This document shows positions 33,351-41,832 of a stretch of 64,000 nt of DNA, one piece after another. The position numbers were made by a program, and so were the translations under genes. How positions within the stretch are numbered: position 1 is the first letter of the stretch; each line of letters begins with the position of its first letter. The notes beneath the pieces were generated by a model. It had not been told where the DNA came from. It worked only from the letters and a program-made list of their open reading frames with translations, and did not search any database. This stretch comes from Mycobacterium avium subsp. avium (lineage in GTDB: Bacteria; Actinomycetota; Actinomycetes; Mycobacteriales; Mycobacteriaceae), in contig NZ_CP046507.1 of assembly GCF_009741445.1 (NCBI RefSeq), positions 2,542,001 to 2,606,000 on the forward strand, read 5' to 3'.

Positions 33351-33716
33351 ATGAGCCACAACGTGTTACAGAATGTCATCGCGCCCGAGGAGATCGTCTG
33401 GCACGAGACCGGCCTGGGACCGAGTTTCTGGGTCGGTGACGAGCTGGCCGGCGATAACTACTCCACACGTTTCAGTGCGCAGTTGACGAAGTTCGGCCCC
33501 GGCGGGGGATCCTCGCCGCATCATCACGATTACAACCATGCTTTCTGTTTCCTGCGCGGGGCCGGCCTCGTTCAGCTGGGCGAGCATTGCTGGGAGACCA
33601 AGGCGGGCACCTTCGTCAAGGTGCCCGCCAACGTCGTGCACAGTCTGAAAAACGTCGGTTCTGACGAACTCGTTTTCCTGGTCATCTACGACCCGCCGCA
33701 CGTGGCGACAGATTAG
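33351..33716 (+). CDS. Cupin-domain protein
   Basis: Small cupin of 121 residues. Metal-binding motif 1 is GGGSSPHHHDYNHAFCFLRG (two or three His plus later residues) and motif 2 is TFVKVPANVVHSLKN. Such proteins are sugar or keto-acid isomerases, dioxygenases or binding proteins; the substrate cannot be told. AAGGAG precedes the ATG. Probably cotranscribed with the SDR. The end overlaps the convergent TetR stop by 4 bp. Confidence 0.87.
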   Translation: MSHNVLQNVIAPEEIVWHETGLGPSFWVGDELAGDNYSTRFSAQLTKFGPGGGSSPHHHDYNHAFCFLRGAGLVQLGEHCWETKAGTFVKVPANVVHSLKNVGSDELVFLVIYDPPHVATD

Positions 33717-34333
33717 CCAATCGCGTTGGTGCGCAACGCGCTGAGGAGTCTGTCCATCACCACGCCGGCGTCCGCCCGCGCCTGGTGGTAATCGTCCGCA
33801 CGCGCGATGTAGAGCGTCGCTTCGCGCAGCGCCCCCATGATCGTCAGGGCCGTCGCCTCGATCGGCTGGCGCGGGATGCTGCCCGACTCAATGGCCTCGG
33901 TCAGCAGCGCCGTGACGAATCCGATGTTGTACCGGTGCCCGATGGCGCTCCAGCGTTCCCATCCCAGCACCGCCAGCGCCTCGAGCAAAACGATGCGTTG
34001 AATCTCGGGATCGGCGCACGCGTCCAACCACAGGGCGGCGCACAGCCGCATGATCTCGACGGGATCGCCGTGCCCCGCGGCCGCGACGGCGTCTCCCATT
34101 CGGGCGGCCATCTCCCCCTCCACCTGCTCGAACACCGCCGCGAATAGCTCTGTCTTGTCGGCGAAATGGTGATACAGGGCGCCGCGGGTCACCCCCGCGT
34201 TGCGAACGATCGTTTCCAGGGATGCGTCGGCAAACCCCAACGACGCAAACAACGGCCGGGCGGCAGCGACCAGCGCTTCACGCGTGCCGGCCGCGCGCTC
34301 TGCCTGTGTGCGACGACCGCCCTTCGCCATCAA
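33713..34333 (-). CDS. TetR-family transcriptional regulator
   Basis: 206-residue repressor. The HTH is at about 15-60 (FADASLETIVRNAGVTRGAL followed by YHHFADK), with a C-terminal ligand domain of unknown effector (TetR_C type). It lies 92 bp downstream of the MDMPI-like gene in the same direction, so the two may form an operon. A half-site ATACATAC at 34360-34367 upstream resembles the palindromes in front of the MDMPI gene, which makes it a candidate for the regulator of that promoter. Confidence 0.92.
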   Translation of the reverse strand: MMAKGGRRTQAERAAGTREALVAAARPLFASLGFADASLETIVRNAGVTRGALYHHFADKTELFAAVFEQVEGEMAARMGDAVAAAGHGDPVEIMRLCAALWLDACADPEIQRIVLLEALAVLGWERWSAIGHRYNIGFVTALLTEAIESGSIPRQPIEATALTIMGALREATLYIARADDYHQARADAGVVMDRLLSALRTNAIG

Positions 34334-34425
34334 TCCCCGCCTCTCACGTGTGCATTCTCATACATACCGCGCGGAGGTCGTGGGATGCCCCGCCCGACGG
34401 CGTAGCGTCGAGGTCGGCGGTGGAC

Positions 34426-35172
34426 TCAAAACACCCTGAGCCGGCGAATCATGTTCAGAGTCGATGGATCCCCCTCGGCCTGAACGCCCAAGCTTTCCCA
34501 GGTACCGCGCTGGGTAACCCACCGCACGAAAGCTTGCGAATCAGACGTGATGTGCGTGGCGACATCGTCGTGGTCGCCGATGCGGAGGATCCGAGCGCAC
34601 AGGCCGTCGAGGCGAAGCTCCACGCCTGTCTGTAACTCGTTGAGCAGACTCGTGTTCTGCTGCGGCAGGGCCGCTTCGATCCAGTCGAGGGTGGGCGCGA
34701 GCCGTAGCTGGTCGACGGGCGGCGGTGCACCTTGCAGCGGCCCATCCGGAGGAAAAAGGTCGTACCGGATGTGGACGAAGGCTTCGAAGACGAAGGTTGT
34801 CGGCACGACCGACGCCGGGTAGGTGCCGACATCGCCTATCGGAATGTCGACGTCCTGACCTTCGATGGCGGCGAGCACCTCCAGACCCCGCGCACTCACC
34901 GATTCGTAGTCGGCCACGACCTCTCGGGGGGTCATCGAGCGTCGCGACTCGACATAGATGTCCGCCGCGCGCTCGGCCGGCAAATCGCCGGGATCGGGCA
35001 GGGCCGATGGGTCGACCGCCAACCAGAAGCTGCACGCCATATGGGACACGAGATCTTGCACCGACCAACCCGAACATCCACTGTCCTTGGCCCACATCGA
35101 ATCCGGCATCTGCGAGCAAAGCTCCAAAACGGTCCTACGTTCTTCCGCTATGGCCTCGAGCACGGCACTCAT
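34426..35172 (-). CDS. Mycothiol-dependent maleylpyruvate isomerase-like (DinB/MDMPI) protein
   Basis: 248-residue protein of the DinB/MDMPI superfamily. The N-terminal four-helix part contains CSGWSVQDLVSHMA (about 33-46), the usual WxxxDxxxH-like metal region, and a later His in FVFEAFVHIRYDL (about 133). Family members use mycothiol as cofactor or are of unknown function; no substrate is suggested by the neighbours. ATG 35172 has GGAGGTGG 6 bp upstream. Two palindromic operators lie directly upstream. Confidence 0.82.
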   Translation of the reverse strand: MSAVLEAIAEERRTVLELCSQMPDSMWAKDSGCSGWSVQDLVSHMACSFWLAVDPSALPDPGDLPAERAADIYVESRRSMTPREVVADYESVSARGLEVLAAIEGQDVDIPIGDVGTYPASVVPTTFVFEAFVHIRYDLFPPDGPLQGAPPPVDQLRLAPTLDWIEAALPQQNTSLLNELQTGVELRLDGLCARILRIGDHDDVATHITSDSQAFVRWVTQRGTWESLGVQAEGDPSTLNMIRRLRVF

Positions 35173-35186
35173 GTTTCCACCTCCAC

Positions 35187-35224
35187 ATACATACAGTATG
35201 TATTAACATACACACGGTATGTAT
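35187..35224. promoter_or_regulatory. Two tandem 17-bp palindromic operators
   Basis: Site 1 (35187-35203) is a perfect ATACATAC-n-GTATGTAT palindrome. Site 2 (35208-35224) is ATACACAC-n-GTATGTAT, one mismatch. Their centres are exactly 21 bp apart, two helical turns, as expected for cooperative TetR-type dimers. They sit just upstream of the MDMPI-like gene's ribosome site. Confidence 0.75.
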
Positions 35225-35302
35225 GTGGTTCAAGTGGAGCATCGAAGTTGGTATCGACCGCCAAAGACGTCGGCCTTCCGGCATTCGTCGGGACCGCCCG
35301 TG

Positions 35303-36094
35303 TCAGATTGAGCCGGCGTGTGCGGCGACCAAAGGCGCTGTCGCGCGGCGTGATCGGCGTACCGGCAGCCCGAATCCGACCATCGCATCGAGGATGGCCT
35401 GGCTTCGGCGGGTGATCACATGGTCGTCCACGGGCGCCGGGCGCGGGATCTGGGCGGCCACCCCGATGATCGCCGACCCCACGATGTGCCACATCGCCGT
35501 GAGCGCGACGGCGCCGTTGCTGATTGCGTGCACGGAGTCGAACAGCCGCGACAGGCTTCGGTGGCAGCGATGCGCCACCCAAATCGCCAGTGCCGCTTCG
35601 TTCGGCAGCGTGAGCACGCCCTCTCGGCGCGGGCGCCGCCCGAAGGCATCGCCACTGCGCGCGGCCGCGCAGGGATCGTCGGGCAGCACGCGCAGCGTGG
35701 GGTCCACCACCGCGGCCCAATCGATTGCACCGTCGCGATCGCGGTGCAGCCAGAGATTCTCCAGGCCGACGTCCCAGGCTCTTCCTTCCAGCAGCACCAG
35801 CGGCAGCATCCGGCCGATGATCTCGTGGATGAGGCTGGCCACCAGTTGCCGCGCGGCGGCGTGGGGACCGATGTTTTTCGCCGCATCGTCGAACATCGCC
35901 CGCAGCAACGCGTCGGTCCGCTGTGAATCGAGAGGCCACCAGCGCTGTCGCGAGACATCGTCGAGCACGGCGATGCCATACACCAAGGGACACCCGGGAA
36001 AGAGTGCGCGCAGGCGACGGCTGGACTCATGCACCGGAAGCTCCCGGCGGATGTCCATCCCCGATATCAGCGGATGGTGAATCGCGGTGTGCAT
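35303..36094 (-). CDS. Iron-regulated FhuF/IucC-C-terminal-like protein
   Basis: 263-residue protein resembling the FhuF-type fold (ferric-siderophore reductase and the C-terminal part of IucA/IucC): the central region LVASLIHEIIGRMLPLVLLE then GLENLWLHRDRDGAIDWAAV is the similar part. The CC-x-CxxC cluster that holds the 2Fe-2S centre in true FhuF is absent; I count few cysteines and no such motif. ATG 36094 was chosen because GGGAGG lies 7 bp upstream. A near-consensus IdeR box 20 bp upstream, shared with the divergent diflavin reductase, points to a role in iron acquisition. The family call is an inference. Confidence 0.6.
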   Translation of the reverse strand: MHTAIHHPLISGMDIRRELPVHESSRRLRALFPGCPLVYGIAVLDDVSRQRWWPLDSQRTDALLRAMFDDAAKNIGPHAAARQLVASLIHEIIGRMLPLVLLEGRAWDVGLENLWLHRDRDGAIDWAAVVDPTLRVLPDDPCAAARSGDAFGRRPRREGVLTLPNEAALAIWVAHRCHRSLSRLFDSVHAISNGAVALTAMWHIVGSAIIGVAAQIPRPAPVDDHVITRRSQAILDAMVGFGLPVRRSRRATAPLVAAHAGSI

Positions 36095-36113
36095 ATGCAA
36101 CCTCCCGTGTCAG

Positions 36114-36132
36114 TTAGGTTAGGCTACCCTAT
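36114..36132. promoter_or_regulatory. IdeR iron box between FhuF-like and reductase genes
   Basis: TTAGGTTAGGCTACCCTAT matches the IdeR consensus TTAGGTTAGGCTAACCTAA at 17 of 19 positions, the best iron box in the window. It could repress both divergent genes under iron sufficiency. Confidence 0.9.
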
Positions 36133-36202
36133 GCTAGGCCTGGGTCGGGCGGTGCTCCCGCCCGGTCAGCGACACAGGTCCGCGCACACAGAGGAAGCGA
36201 CC

Positions 36203-37832
36203 ATGACCGCCCAACCGAAGTTTTCACTGATCGTGGGCTACGGCACCGACATGGGTAACGCCGAAGACGCGGCCATGTCGTTCGCCGATTCCGTCCAGGA
36301 AGCCATGGGCATCGAATCGGAAGCGGTGGAACTCAACCAGGTCGAAATCGCCGACCTGCAATCGGCGAGCCATTTCATCGTGGTCACCTCGACGTTCGGC
36401 GACGGCGAGTTCCCCGACAGCGCCGCGTTGTTCTGGGAGGCGATCAGCGCCGAAAGCGCCGACCGGCTCGACCATTTGAAGTTCGCCGTGCTGGCGCTCG
36501 GCGACAGCAGTTACGAACTGTTCTGCAATGCCGGCCGGCTCCTCGACGAGCGCCTGGAAGCGCTGGGAGCGGTCAGGCTGACCGCGCGTGTCGATGTGGA
36601 CGGCGCCTACCAGCAACTCGCGACGGCGTGGACGGGCGACCTGGTCAAGCTGCTGGCCGCCGACCGCGCTCATGCGGGACCGCGTGTCGCGACGGTTGCC
36701 AAGGAGGCAACGGCCGCTCCTCCCCCGCCGAGCCGGGATCACCATCAACGTTTCGATGCACCGATAGTCGTGAACCGGCTGCTCAGCGCGCCGGGTTCGG
36801 AGAAGGAGGTTCGTCACTACGAGTTGGACCTCACCGGCGCCGGAATCGCCTACAGCGCCGGCGATTCGATCGCGGTGCACGTCACCAACGACCCCGACTT
36901 GGTCGACGCAGTGCTCGCCGAACTCGATGCGGGCCCCGACCATGCGGTGGCCGGCTACGACGAGCCGCTCGGCGTCCTGCTGACCCACCACCTGGATATT
37001 CGGGCTCCGTCGCGGGCGCTGCGGGCGCTGGTGGCATCCCGCGCCGGGGATGCCGACGCGGTCGCCGCCCTCGCCGGTGACGGAACCGCGAAGCCCGGCA
37101 CGTGGTTGTACGGCAGGGACGTGCTCGACCTGATCAGGCTGGGCGAGCTGAGTGTGGACGAACTCGTGGACACCTTGCGTCCCTTGCAATTCCGTGACTA
37201 TTCGATCGCGTCGAGCCCGGTGGTCCATCCCGATCGCGCGCATTTGACGGTGGCGACGGTGCGGTACACCGCCCGTGGGCGCCGGTATGGCGGGGTGGCC
37301 TCGACCTTCCTGGCCGACCGCAGCGAGACGGCACGCGTGCACCTGCGACCGAATCACACCTTCCGCCTGCCCGGCGCTGACGTCCCGATCATCATGGTCG
37401 GTCCGGGGACCGGCATTGCGCCGTTCCGCGGCTTTCTGCAGGAACGGCAGGCGACCGGGGCGCCAGGTCGGGCGTGGCTGTTCTTCGGCGCGCGGAATCG
37501 GGCGCTGGACTTCCTCTACGCCGACGAACTGCACGGCTTCCGGGAATCGGGCGTGCTCACGCGACTCGACCTGGCGTTCTCCCGCGACAACAAGGATGCC
37601 ACGAAACAGTATGTGCAGCAACGCATGTGGGAGAACGCCGCGGAAATCTTCGGCTGGCTCGAAGAGGGGCGCGCACGTGTACGTGTGTGGCGACGCCGAG
37701 CGAATGGCCAAGGACGTCGACGAGGCGTTGCGAGCGCTGGTGGCCCACGCCGGCGCGATGGAGGCCGAGGCCGCCCACGCCTATGTCAACGAGCTGATCA
37801 AGAATCACCGGTACGTGCGCGACGTCTACTGA
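36203..37832 (+). pseudogene. Diflavin NADPH reductase (CysJ/P450-reductase-like), 1-base frameshift near the end
   Basis: Two-flavin electron-transfer protein: flavodoxin/FMN domain (about 1-150; GYGTDMGNAED, STFGDGEF, LALGDSSYELF), FAD domain (RDYSIASSP, then GGVASTFL, about 330-380) and NADPH domain (MVGPGTGIAPFRGFL, about 398; FFGARNR). Near residue 489 the run GGGG at 37666-37669 has one G too many: the expected ending GAHVYVCGDAERMAKD...RYVRDVY is in another frame and ends at 37832, while the literal frame runs on to 37849 with unrelated sequence. Without the frameshift it would be 542 residues. The lost part is needed for NADPH binding. Homopolymer position suggests a possible sequencing error. 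GAGGAAG precedes ATG 36203; iron box upstream. Confidence 0.85.
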
Positions 37833-37842
37833 CGGCCGGTGT

Positions 37843-39501
37843 TCACTGACTCACGGCGGTGGGATATTCCGGGCGCCAACGCACCTCGGCGATACGGTCG
37901 GCGAGCTCCGCGTCGCTGCGCGTCGGGGCGACGCCGTCCACCACGGCCTGCATGGCGACCGCGTGCGCGATGCGGACGGCGACATCGGGCACGTCCGACC
38001 ACGCGGGCAGCAACGGCCGGTCGGGGTGCGCGAGGGCGGGCGACGCTTCGCCCAACGTCTCCGCGGCGACGCGCATCATCTCGTCGGTGACCCGGGTCGC
38101 CTGGGCAGCTGTGACGGCCAAACCCATCGCGGGGAAAATATAGACGTTATTGCATTGGGCGACAGGGCGTTCCACCCCGTCGCGGCGCAGGGGCGCGAAC
38201 GGCGATCCGGTGGCGATCAGGGCGCGCCCGTCAGTCCACCGATCCAACTCCGCCGGGTGCGCCTCGGCCCGGCTCGTCGGGTTGGACAGCGGGAAGATGA
38301 TCGGTCGGTCGGTCTTGCCCGCGAGTTCCCGCACGATCGCTTCGGTGAACGCGCCCGCGGCGGTGGACAAGCCGAGCAGCACGCCGACGTCGATATGGTG
38401 GACGACATCGGCGAGCCGGGCGCGCCCGGACACGCCCCAGCCCGCCACCCGGGCGGCCGGCTGGGCAAACCCGCGCTGCGCGGCGGACAGATCGGTGCGG
38501 TCATCGGTGAGAAGCCCTTCCACGTCGACGACCCAGATGCGCTCCGAGGCAGCGCCTTCGGACAATCCCTCCTTCACCATTTGGCGACGAATCATGTCGA
38601 GCACACCGATGCTGGCCGAGCCGGCGCCGAGCATGACAACCTGTTGCTGCGACAGGGGGCGTCCCGCGACCTTGGCGGCACCGTGCAGCGCCCCAACGGT
38701 GACGGCGGCGGTCCCCTGGATGTCGTCATTGAAGGTAAGGAGTTCGTCGCAGTAGCGAGCGAGGATCGGCTGCGCATGTGTGGACGCGAAGTCCTCCCAC
38801 TGCAGCAGCACATGGGGTAGCTGCCTGCGTACCGCGGCGACGAACTTGTCGATGAACGCGTAGTAATCGTCGTCGTCGACGCGTCGGTGCCGCCATCCCA
38901 GGTACCGAGGGTCATCAAGCAGTTCGCTGTTGTCGGTTCCCACATCGAGCACGATCGGCAGTGTGCGAGCGGGGTCGATGCCGCCAATGAGGGTGTAGAG
39001 GGACAGCTTTCCGATCGGGATGCCCATGCCGCCGATGCCCTGATCGCCCAGGCCGAGGATCCGCTGCCCGTCGGTCACCACGATCACGTCGACCTCGCGC
39101 TGGGGCCGATTGTTGAGCACCTCGTCCAGGCAGTCCCCCTCGGCGTAGGACACGAACAATCCCCGCGGCCGGCGGTAGATCTCGCTGAAACGCTGGCAGG
39201 CCTCCCCCACCGTGGGCGTGTAGACGATCGGCAGAGCCTCGGGGATGTGGTCGAGCAAAACCCGGTAGAACAACGTCTCGTTGCGGTCCTGCAACGCCCG
39301 CAGATAGATGTGTTTGTCGAGATCGTCGCGGCGCGTGGAGAATTCGTGCCAGCAGTGCTCGGCCTGTTGCTCGAGGGTCTTGACGGTCGTCGGCAGCAGA
39401 CCCATCAGGCCCAATCGCCGTCGCTCCTCCTCGGTGAAGGCGGTGCCCTTGGTGGTCAGGGCATCGAACAACCTGGCCGGCCCCCGGAGCTCATCGGGCA
39501 T
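37843..39501 (-). CDS. mez: NAD(P)-dependent malic enzyme
   Basis: Oxidative decarboxylation of malate to pyruvate and CO2 with reduction of NAD(P). It is 552 residues, like Rv2332 Mez. Malic-enzyme signature regions are present: YTPTVGEACQRFSEIYRRPR (about 95-115, with the catalytic Tyr), GLGDQGIGGMGIPIGKL (catalytic Lys, about 155-170), FNDDIQGTAAVTVGALHGA (metal Asp, about 245), the nucleotide loop LGAGSASIGV (about 280) and FPLSNPTSRAEAHP. ATG 39501 is preferred to the in-frame TTG 6 bp upstream. Convergent with the diflavin reductase; no direct link to the iron genes is evident. Confidence 0.94.
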   Translation of the reverse strand: MPDELRGPARLFDALTTKGTAFTEEERRRLGLMGLLPTTVKTLEQQAEHCWHEFSTRRDDLDKHIYLRALQDRNETLFYRVLLDHIPEALPIVYTPTVGEACQRFSEIYRRPRGLFVSYAEGDCLDEVLNNRPQREVDVIVVTDGQRILGLGDQGIGGMGIPIGKLSLYTLIGGIDPARTLPIVLDVGTDNSELLDDPRYLGWRHRRVDDDDYYAFIDKFVAAVRRQLPHVLLQWEDFASTHAQPILARYCDELLTFNDDIQGTAAVTVGALHGAAKVAGRPLSQQQVVMLGAGSASIGVLDMIRRQMVKEGLSEGAASERIWVVDVEGLLTDDRTDLSAAQRGFAQPAARVAGWGVSGRARLADVVHHIDVGVLLGLSTAAGAFTEAIVRELAGKTDRPIIFPLSNPTSRAEAHPAELDRWTDGRALIATGSPFAPLRRDGVERPVAQCNNVYIFPAMGLAVTAAQATRVTDEMMRVAAETLGEASPALAHPDRPLLPAWSDVPDVAVRIAHAVAMQAVVDGVAPTRSDAELADRIAEVRWRPEYPTAVSQ

Positions 39502-39507
39502 CGTCAA

Positions 39508-40407
39508 CGTCCCTTCTGTACGAATCTCGCGGGAGGGGAACGAGGGAGTGTCCGAACCATCATCGATGATCCCCGGCTGTTTGTCTGCGCGTAACCCGGC
39601 GCCAAAGCCGTCAAAGTGTCAGTGCGCTGCCAAAACGACCTGGGCCTGGCCTCGTCGAATGCCTTGAGGGGCATAGGGGAACGATGCGTTCTCAGATGTG
39701 AGGAAGCCCGCAGCGCGCCCTATTGACCGGATTCCCAGTTGGCCGCAGTTTGCTGCCGGAGTCGGGAATCGGCCCGAATCCCATGCGAGGCTTCGCATCA
39801 ACGGGAGCATGTGATGCAGCGCCGCGGAACTTATGCGGATCGTGTGATTGTTTGCCCGACTCACCGGTGCAAGAAAGGTTTTGCTGACACTATTCCAATA
39901 CGGCCATACATCACGATATGGTAACCGAAGCGCCGTTTCGGCAGGCCCAGCATCGTCTCGGGTGGCCTTGCCGAGACAGCGCCGCTCTGTGGGTGGGAAT
40001 CGACAGATTGGGTCATCGCGTCGAGAGAAATGCTTGTTCGGCCAACGGTTCTGTGTTAGCCGCGCGATTTAATTCGGCTCCCTGTCGTTGACTACCTCAC
40101 ACGGGCACACCATGGGTTGTCAGAAGTTCCTGAGAGATTGCTCGGGCCCGAGAGGGGAATTCTATGATTGCGCCGCGGGTGCGCCGGCGAGTCATGACTT
40201 TGCGCCGCTTGACAACATGCGGGTCGCCAACTCACATCACGGTGAACTTATTCCCTCGCGCGCATTGGTCGACGCATCCTGCGGTGCGGCGATCGGGAGG
40301 CCCGCGTAACGGGGCTCCTCGGGTCCTCAACTTGTTCAGCAACTCATGCGCTGTGCCATTAAGGTCATCCGAACTGGCGTCACCAGCTGACGGACGAAAG
40401 GTAGCGC
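39508..40407. other. 900-bp gap without a recognisable gene
   Basis: Upstream regions of the malic enzyme and the PapA-like gene. Short frames on both strands have no ribosome sites or family motifs. The part 39850-40120 is clearly richer in A/T than the surroundings. I see no iron box, tRNA or IS remnant. Confidence 0.6.
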
Positions 40408-41799
40408 ATGTTCTTGGGAACGGTTGAGGACTGGACGGCCGAGGGCACCGTCGTATCCTGGTACCCCACCGCGACCACCTACCGGCGTGTTGCCGAAGCG
40501 CAATACCATCCGGCGCCGGTGAGTTATCAGCAGTCGCAGCATCTTCGATACTACCGACGCCAGGTCAGCCGGGGTCGTGATATCCCACGGTTGTGCATTG
40601 GGGCCTGGGAAATCAGCGGTGTCTGTGATATCGATGCGATGACCTACGCCGTGAATGCGCACCTGCGGCGACACGACACCTACCACGACCGGTTCGCCTT
40701 CGGTGACGACGACGAGGTCCTTCGCTACGTCATTGCCGAGCCGGAGGTCATCACTTTGGCGCCAACGGATCTCGGAAAGATGGGACCGCCGCAGATCCGC
40801 AAACTGCTGCTCGACACGCCCGATCCCCTGCAATGGGACTGCTTCACCTTCGGCGTCATCCAGGGTGATGACCGGTTCACGATCCTGATCGCCGTCGACC
40901 ACCTGCGCGCCGACGGTATGTCCGCCGGGGTGATCTTCCTCGACATCCAGACGATGTATTTCAGCGCGTTGCAGCAGGCACAGTGTCCGCTGGCACCCGC
41001 CGCCAGCCATCGCGAATACAGCGCGAATCAGCATGCGTACACCAGGGGCCTGACCGAAGAGTCACCCGAGATCCGTTCGTGGCGAGCCTTTCTCGCGGCG
41101 AACAACGGGGCGCTGCCGAAATTTCCGCTGGAACTTGGCGAGGCGGCCGCCGATACCCCGGGGGCCATCGACGTGTTCGACCTGATCGATGACGACCAGG
41201 GACGGCGGTTCGAAGCGGCGTGCCGCGCCGCGGGCGCGCGTTTCAGCGGTGGCGTGTTCGCCTGCGCCGCCCTGACCGAGCACCGGTTGACGGGCGCCGC
41301 AACGTATTTCGGCCTCACCCCATTCGACAACCGGCGGGATCCCGCCCACGCCACCGCCGTCGGATGGTTGGCCAGTTTTGTCCCGTTGGCAATTCCGACC
41401 GCCGGCGCTTCGTTCGACGAGGTCGTCAGCGCCGCCCAGGCATCGTTCGATGCAAACACGGCCCTGGGTGCCGTGCCGTACTACCACTTGCTCGAGTCGC
41501 CGGACGGATCGTCGGACCCCATCGAGGTTCCGGACCGTCCGGTCCCGATGCTGTCGTACATCGATATTCGCAAGTTGCCGTTCGGCGACTACTTCGACGG
41601 TCTGCGTGCCGGGGTGTGGGGCGATAACAGGCTGTCGGAGACGGTGTGCATGTGGGTCAATCGCATGCACGACAAAACGCAGCTGGTGGTCGCTTACCCC
41701 GGCACCGACGTCGCGCGTAGGTCGGTCTCCCGCTACGTCGAGACGATGCGCGCCGAGTTCACCCGGGTGGCCGACGCCGGGCTGAACACCGATGCGTGA
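40408..41799 (+). CDS. PapA-family polyketide-associated acyltransferase
   Basis: Condensation-fold acyltransferase of 463 residues, similar along its length to PapA1/PapA2/PapA3, which acylate trehalose glycolipids. It begins with the family start VEDWTAEGTVVSWYPT. DAMTYAVNAHLRRHDTYHDR (about 72-91) is conserved. The catalytic HxxxDG is DHLRADGMS (about 170), and YFGLTPFDNRR matches the YFGxTPxDxR segment. GAAAGG precedes the ATG. First gene of a coupled four-gene cassette with a permease, a second acyltransferase and a membrane protein. No PKS or fatty-acyl ligase is in the window, so the lipid product is unknown. Confidence 0.9.
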   Translation: MFLGTVEDWTAEGTVVSWYPTATTYRRVAEAQYHPAPVSYQQSQHLRYYRRQVSRGRDIPRLCIGAWEISGVCDIDAMTYAVNAHLRRHDTYHDRFAFGDDDEVLRYVIAEPEVITLAPTDLGKMGPPQIRKLLLDTPDPLQWDCFTFGVIQGDDRFTILIAVDHLRADGMSAGVIFLDIQTMYFSALQQAQCPLAPAASHREYSANQHAYTRGLTEESPEIRSWRAFLAANNGALPKFPLELGEAAADTPGAIDVFDLIDDDQGRRFEAACRAAGARFSGGVFACAALTEHRLTGAATYFGLTPFDNRRDPAHATAVGWLASFVPLAIPTAGASFDEVVSAAQASFDANTALGAVPYYHLLESPDGSSDPIEVPDRPVPMLSYIDIRKLPFGDYFDGLRAGVWGDNRLSETVCMWVNRMHDKTQLVVAYPGTDVARRSVSRYVETMRAEFTRVADAGLNTDA

Positions 41800-41832
41800 C
41801 GCGGAATTGTCTCCGCCGACCGAGGTCTCGGC

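Noticed and set aside
39508..40407. Hidden gene or small RNA in the 900-bp gap
   Set aside because: No frame with a ribosome site or conserved motif. An RNA cannot be excluded, but nothing in the sequence supports one.
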